From Pectinophora gossypiella (lineage: Eukaryota; Arthropoda; Insecta; Lepidoptera; Gelechiidae): a DNA stretch of 64,000 bases. The notes below the pieces were generated by a model. That model saw only the letters and a program-made list of their open reading frames with translations. It was not told the DNA's origin and did no database searches. This document shows positions 63,723 to 64,000 of this stretch, in pieces. Within the stretch, counting starts at the first letter, position 1, and each line of letters begins with the position of its first letter. The DNA lies in assembly GCF_024362695.1 (NCBI RefSeq), contig NC_065431.1, positions 6,268,624-6,332,623 on the forward strand. The letters are read 5' to 3'. The translations under genes and the position numbers were made by a program.

Positions 63723-64000
63723 AATTTTCTTTATCGGAGTCATCATCAAAAGACTCTGAATGCGAAGATGAGTCTTCGGATATATGAATTATAAATTTAG
63801 GCGTAACGCCATCGGTCGCGTCGTCGATCAGCCCTTCCAAACGTTTCATTTTCTCTTCTTCTTTTAAAACATGGTTTACACACGCCGTCCATTGCTCCTT
63901 GCCAATTCGCGCCATACTTTCACTCAGCAATTTTTTTACTTCTGCCATTTTAAAACTTTTATTGTTTCGGGCAACATAAGATTTCATTTGTGCCCAAATC
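63721..64000 (-). CDS. Transposase C-terminus, IS630/Tc1-mariner type (partial, runs off right edge)
   Basis: The frame is open from the window edge to TAA at 63723-63721, about 92 codons. At the edge it reads IWAQMKSYVARNNKSFK, which fits the conserved stretch (NPIExxWAxxKxxVAxxNxTFK) just after the catalytic glutamate region of DDE transposases of the IS630/Tc1-mariner superfamily. Next come EVKKLLSESMARIGKEQW and a helical segment TACVNHVLKEEEKM, then an acidic, serine-rich tail (SSSHSESFDDDSDKEN). No stop or frameshift breaks this part. The catalytic residues are outside the window. Whether the element is intact, or a domesticated gene, cannot be told here. Confidence 0.75.
   Translation of the reverse strand, partial: IWAQMKSYVARNNKSFKMAEVKKLLSESMARIGKEQWTACVNHVLKEEEKMKRLEGLIDDATDGVTPKFIIHISEDSSSHSESFDDDSDKEN

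Overview
The window is nuclear DNA of an insect, most likely a moth or butterfly. It is AT-rich. Its genes are broken into small GT-AG exons separated by introns full of transposons, and dozens of short interspersed elements carry sequence heads and tails that I know from lepidopteran genomes. No bacterial-type operons, CRISPR arrays or true tRNA/rRNA genes were seen. Nearly all the host coding sequence is in short exons, so I rebuilt it by matching splice sites and reading phases.

Layout. (1) 1-2885, minus strand: the first four coding exons of a fatty acyl-CoA reductase gene, which continues past the left edge. (2) 2.9-19.2 kb: no host gene recognised; a mosaic of SINEs, LINE 3' ends, a PIF/Harbinger deletion derivative with a TTA target duplication (5445-6073), a hAT-type MITE with an 8-bp duplication (8235-8623) and several unclassified families. 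(3) 19284-28781: a complete Ty3/gypsy-type LTR retrotransposon. Its 1507-bp LTRs showed no difference on reading, it has a 4-bp target duplication, and gag and pol are joined through a canonical A AAA AAC minus-one slippery site next to the gag stop. (4) 28.8-37.8 kb: more repeats and a 100-N assembly gap (34459-34558).

(5) 37882-50167 (minus) and 53095-62491 (plus): two divergently transcribed paralogous genes for small, probably secreted proteins. I do not recognise the family. Both have a signal-peptide exon 1, the same exon phases and a very similar exon 3. (6) The last intron of the plus-strand paralogue holds the most striking object in the window: a 6.9-kb hAT-like element (55293-62209; CAGGGTTCGAAA ends, 8-bp duplication ATCTAACA) filled by about 55 tandem copies of a 123-bp unit. 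(7) 63.2-64.0 kb: a long inverted repeat beside the C-terminal end of an IS630/Tc1-mariner-type transposase that runs off the right edge.

Several SINE families here are modular. Three share one central core of about 40 bp but have different heads (tRNA-like or 5S-rRNA-like) and different tails. Two of the tails match the 3' end of a LINE that also lies in the window. Many insertions are nested with clear target-site duplications, so their relative ages can be ordered. All reading was by eye. Boundaries of ancient repeats are approximate (about 10-30 bp); boundaries with target duplications and exon boundaries are meant to be exact.
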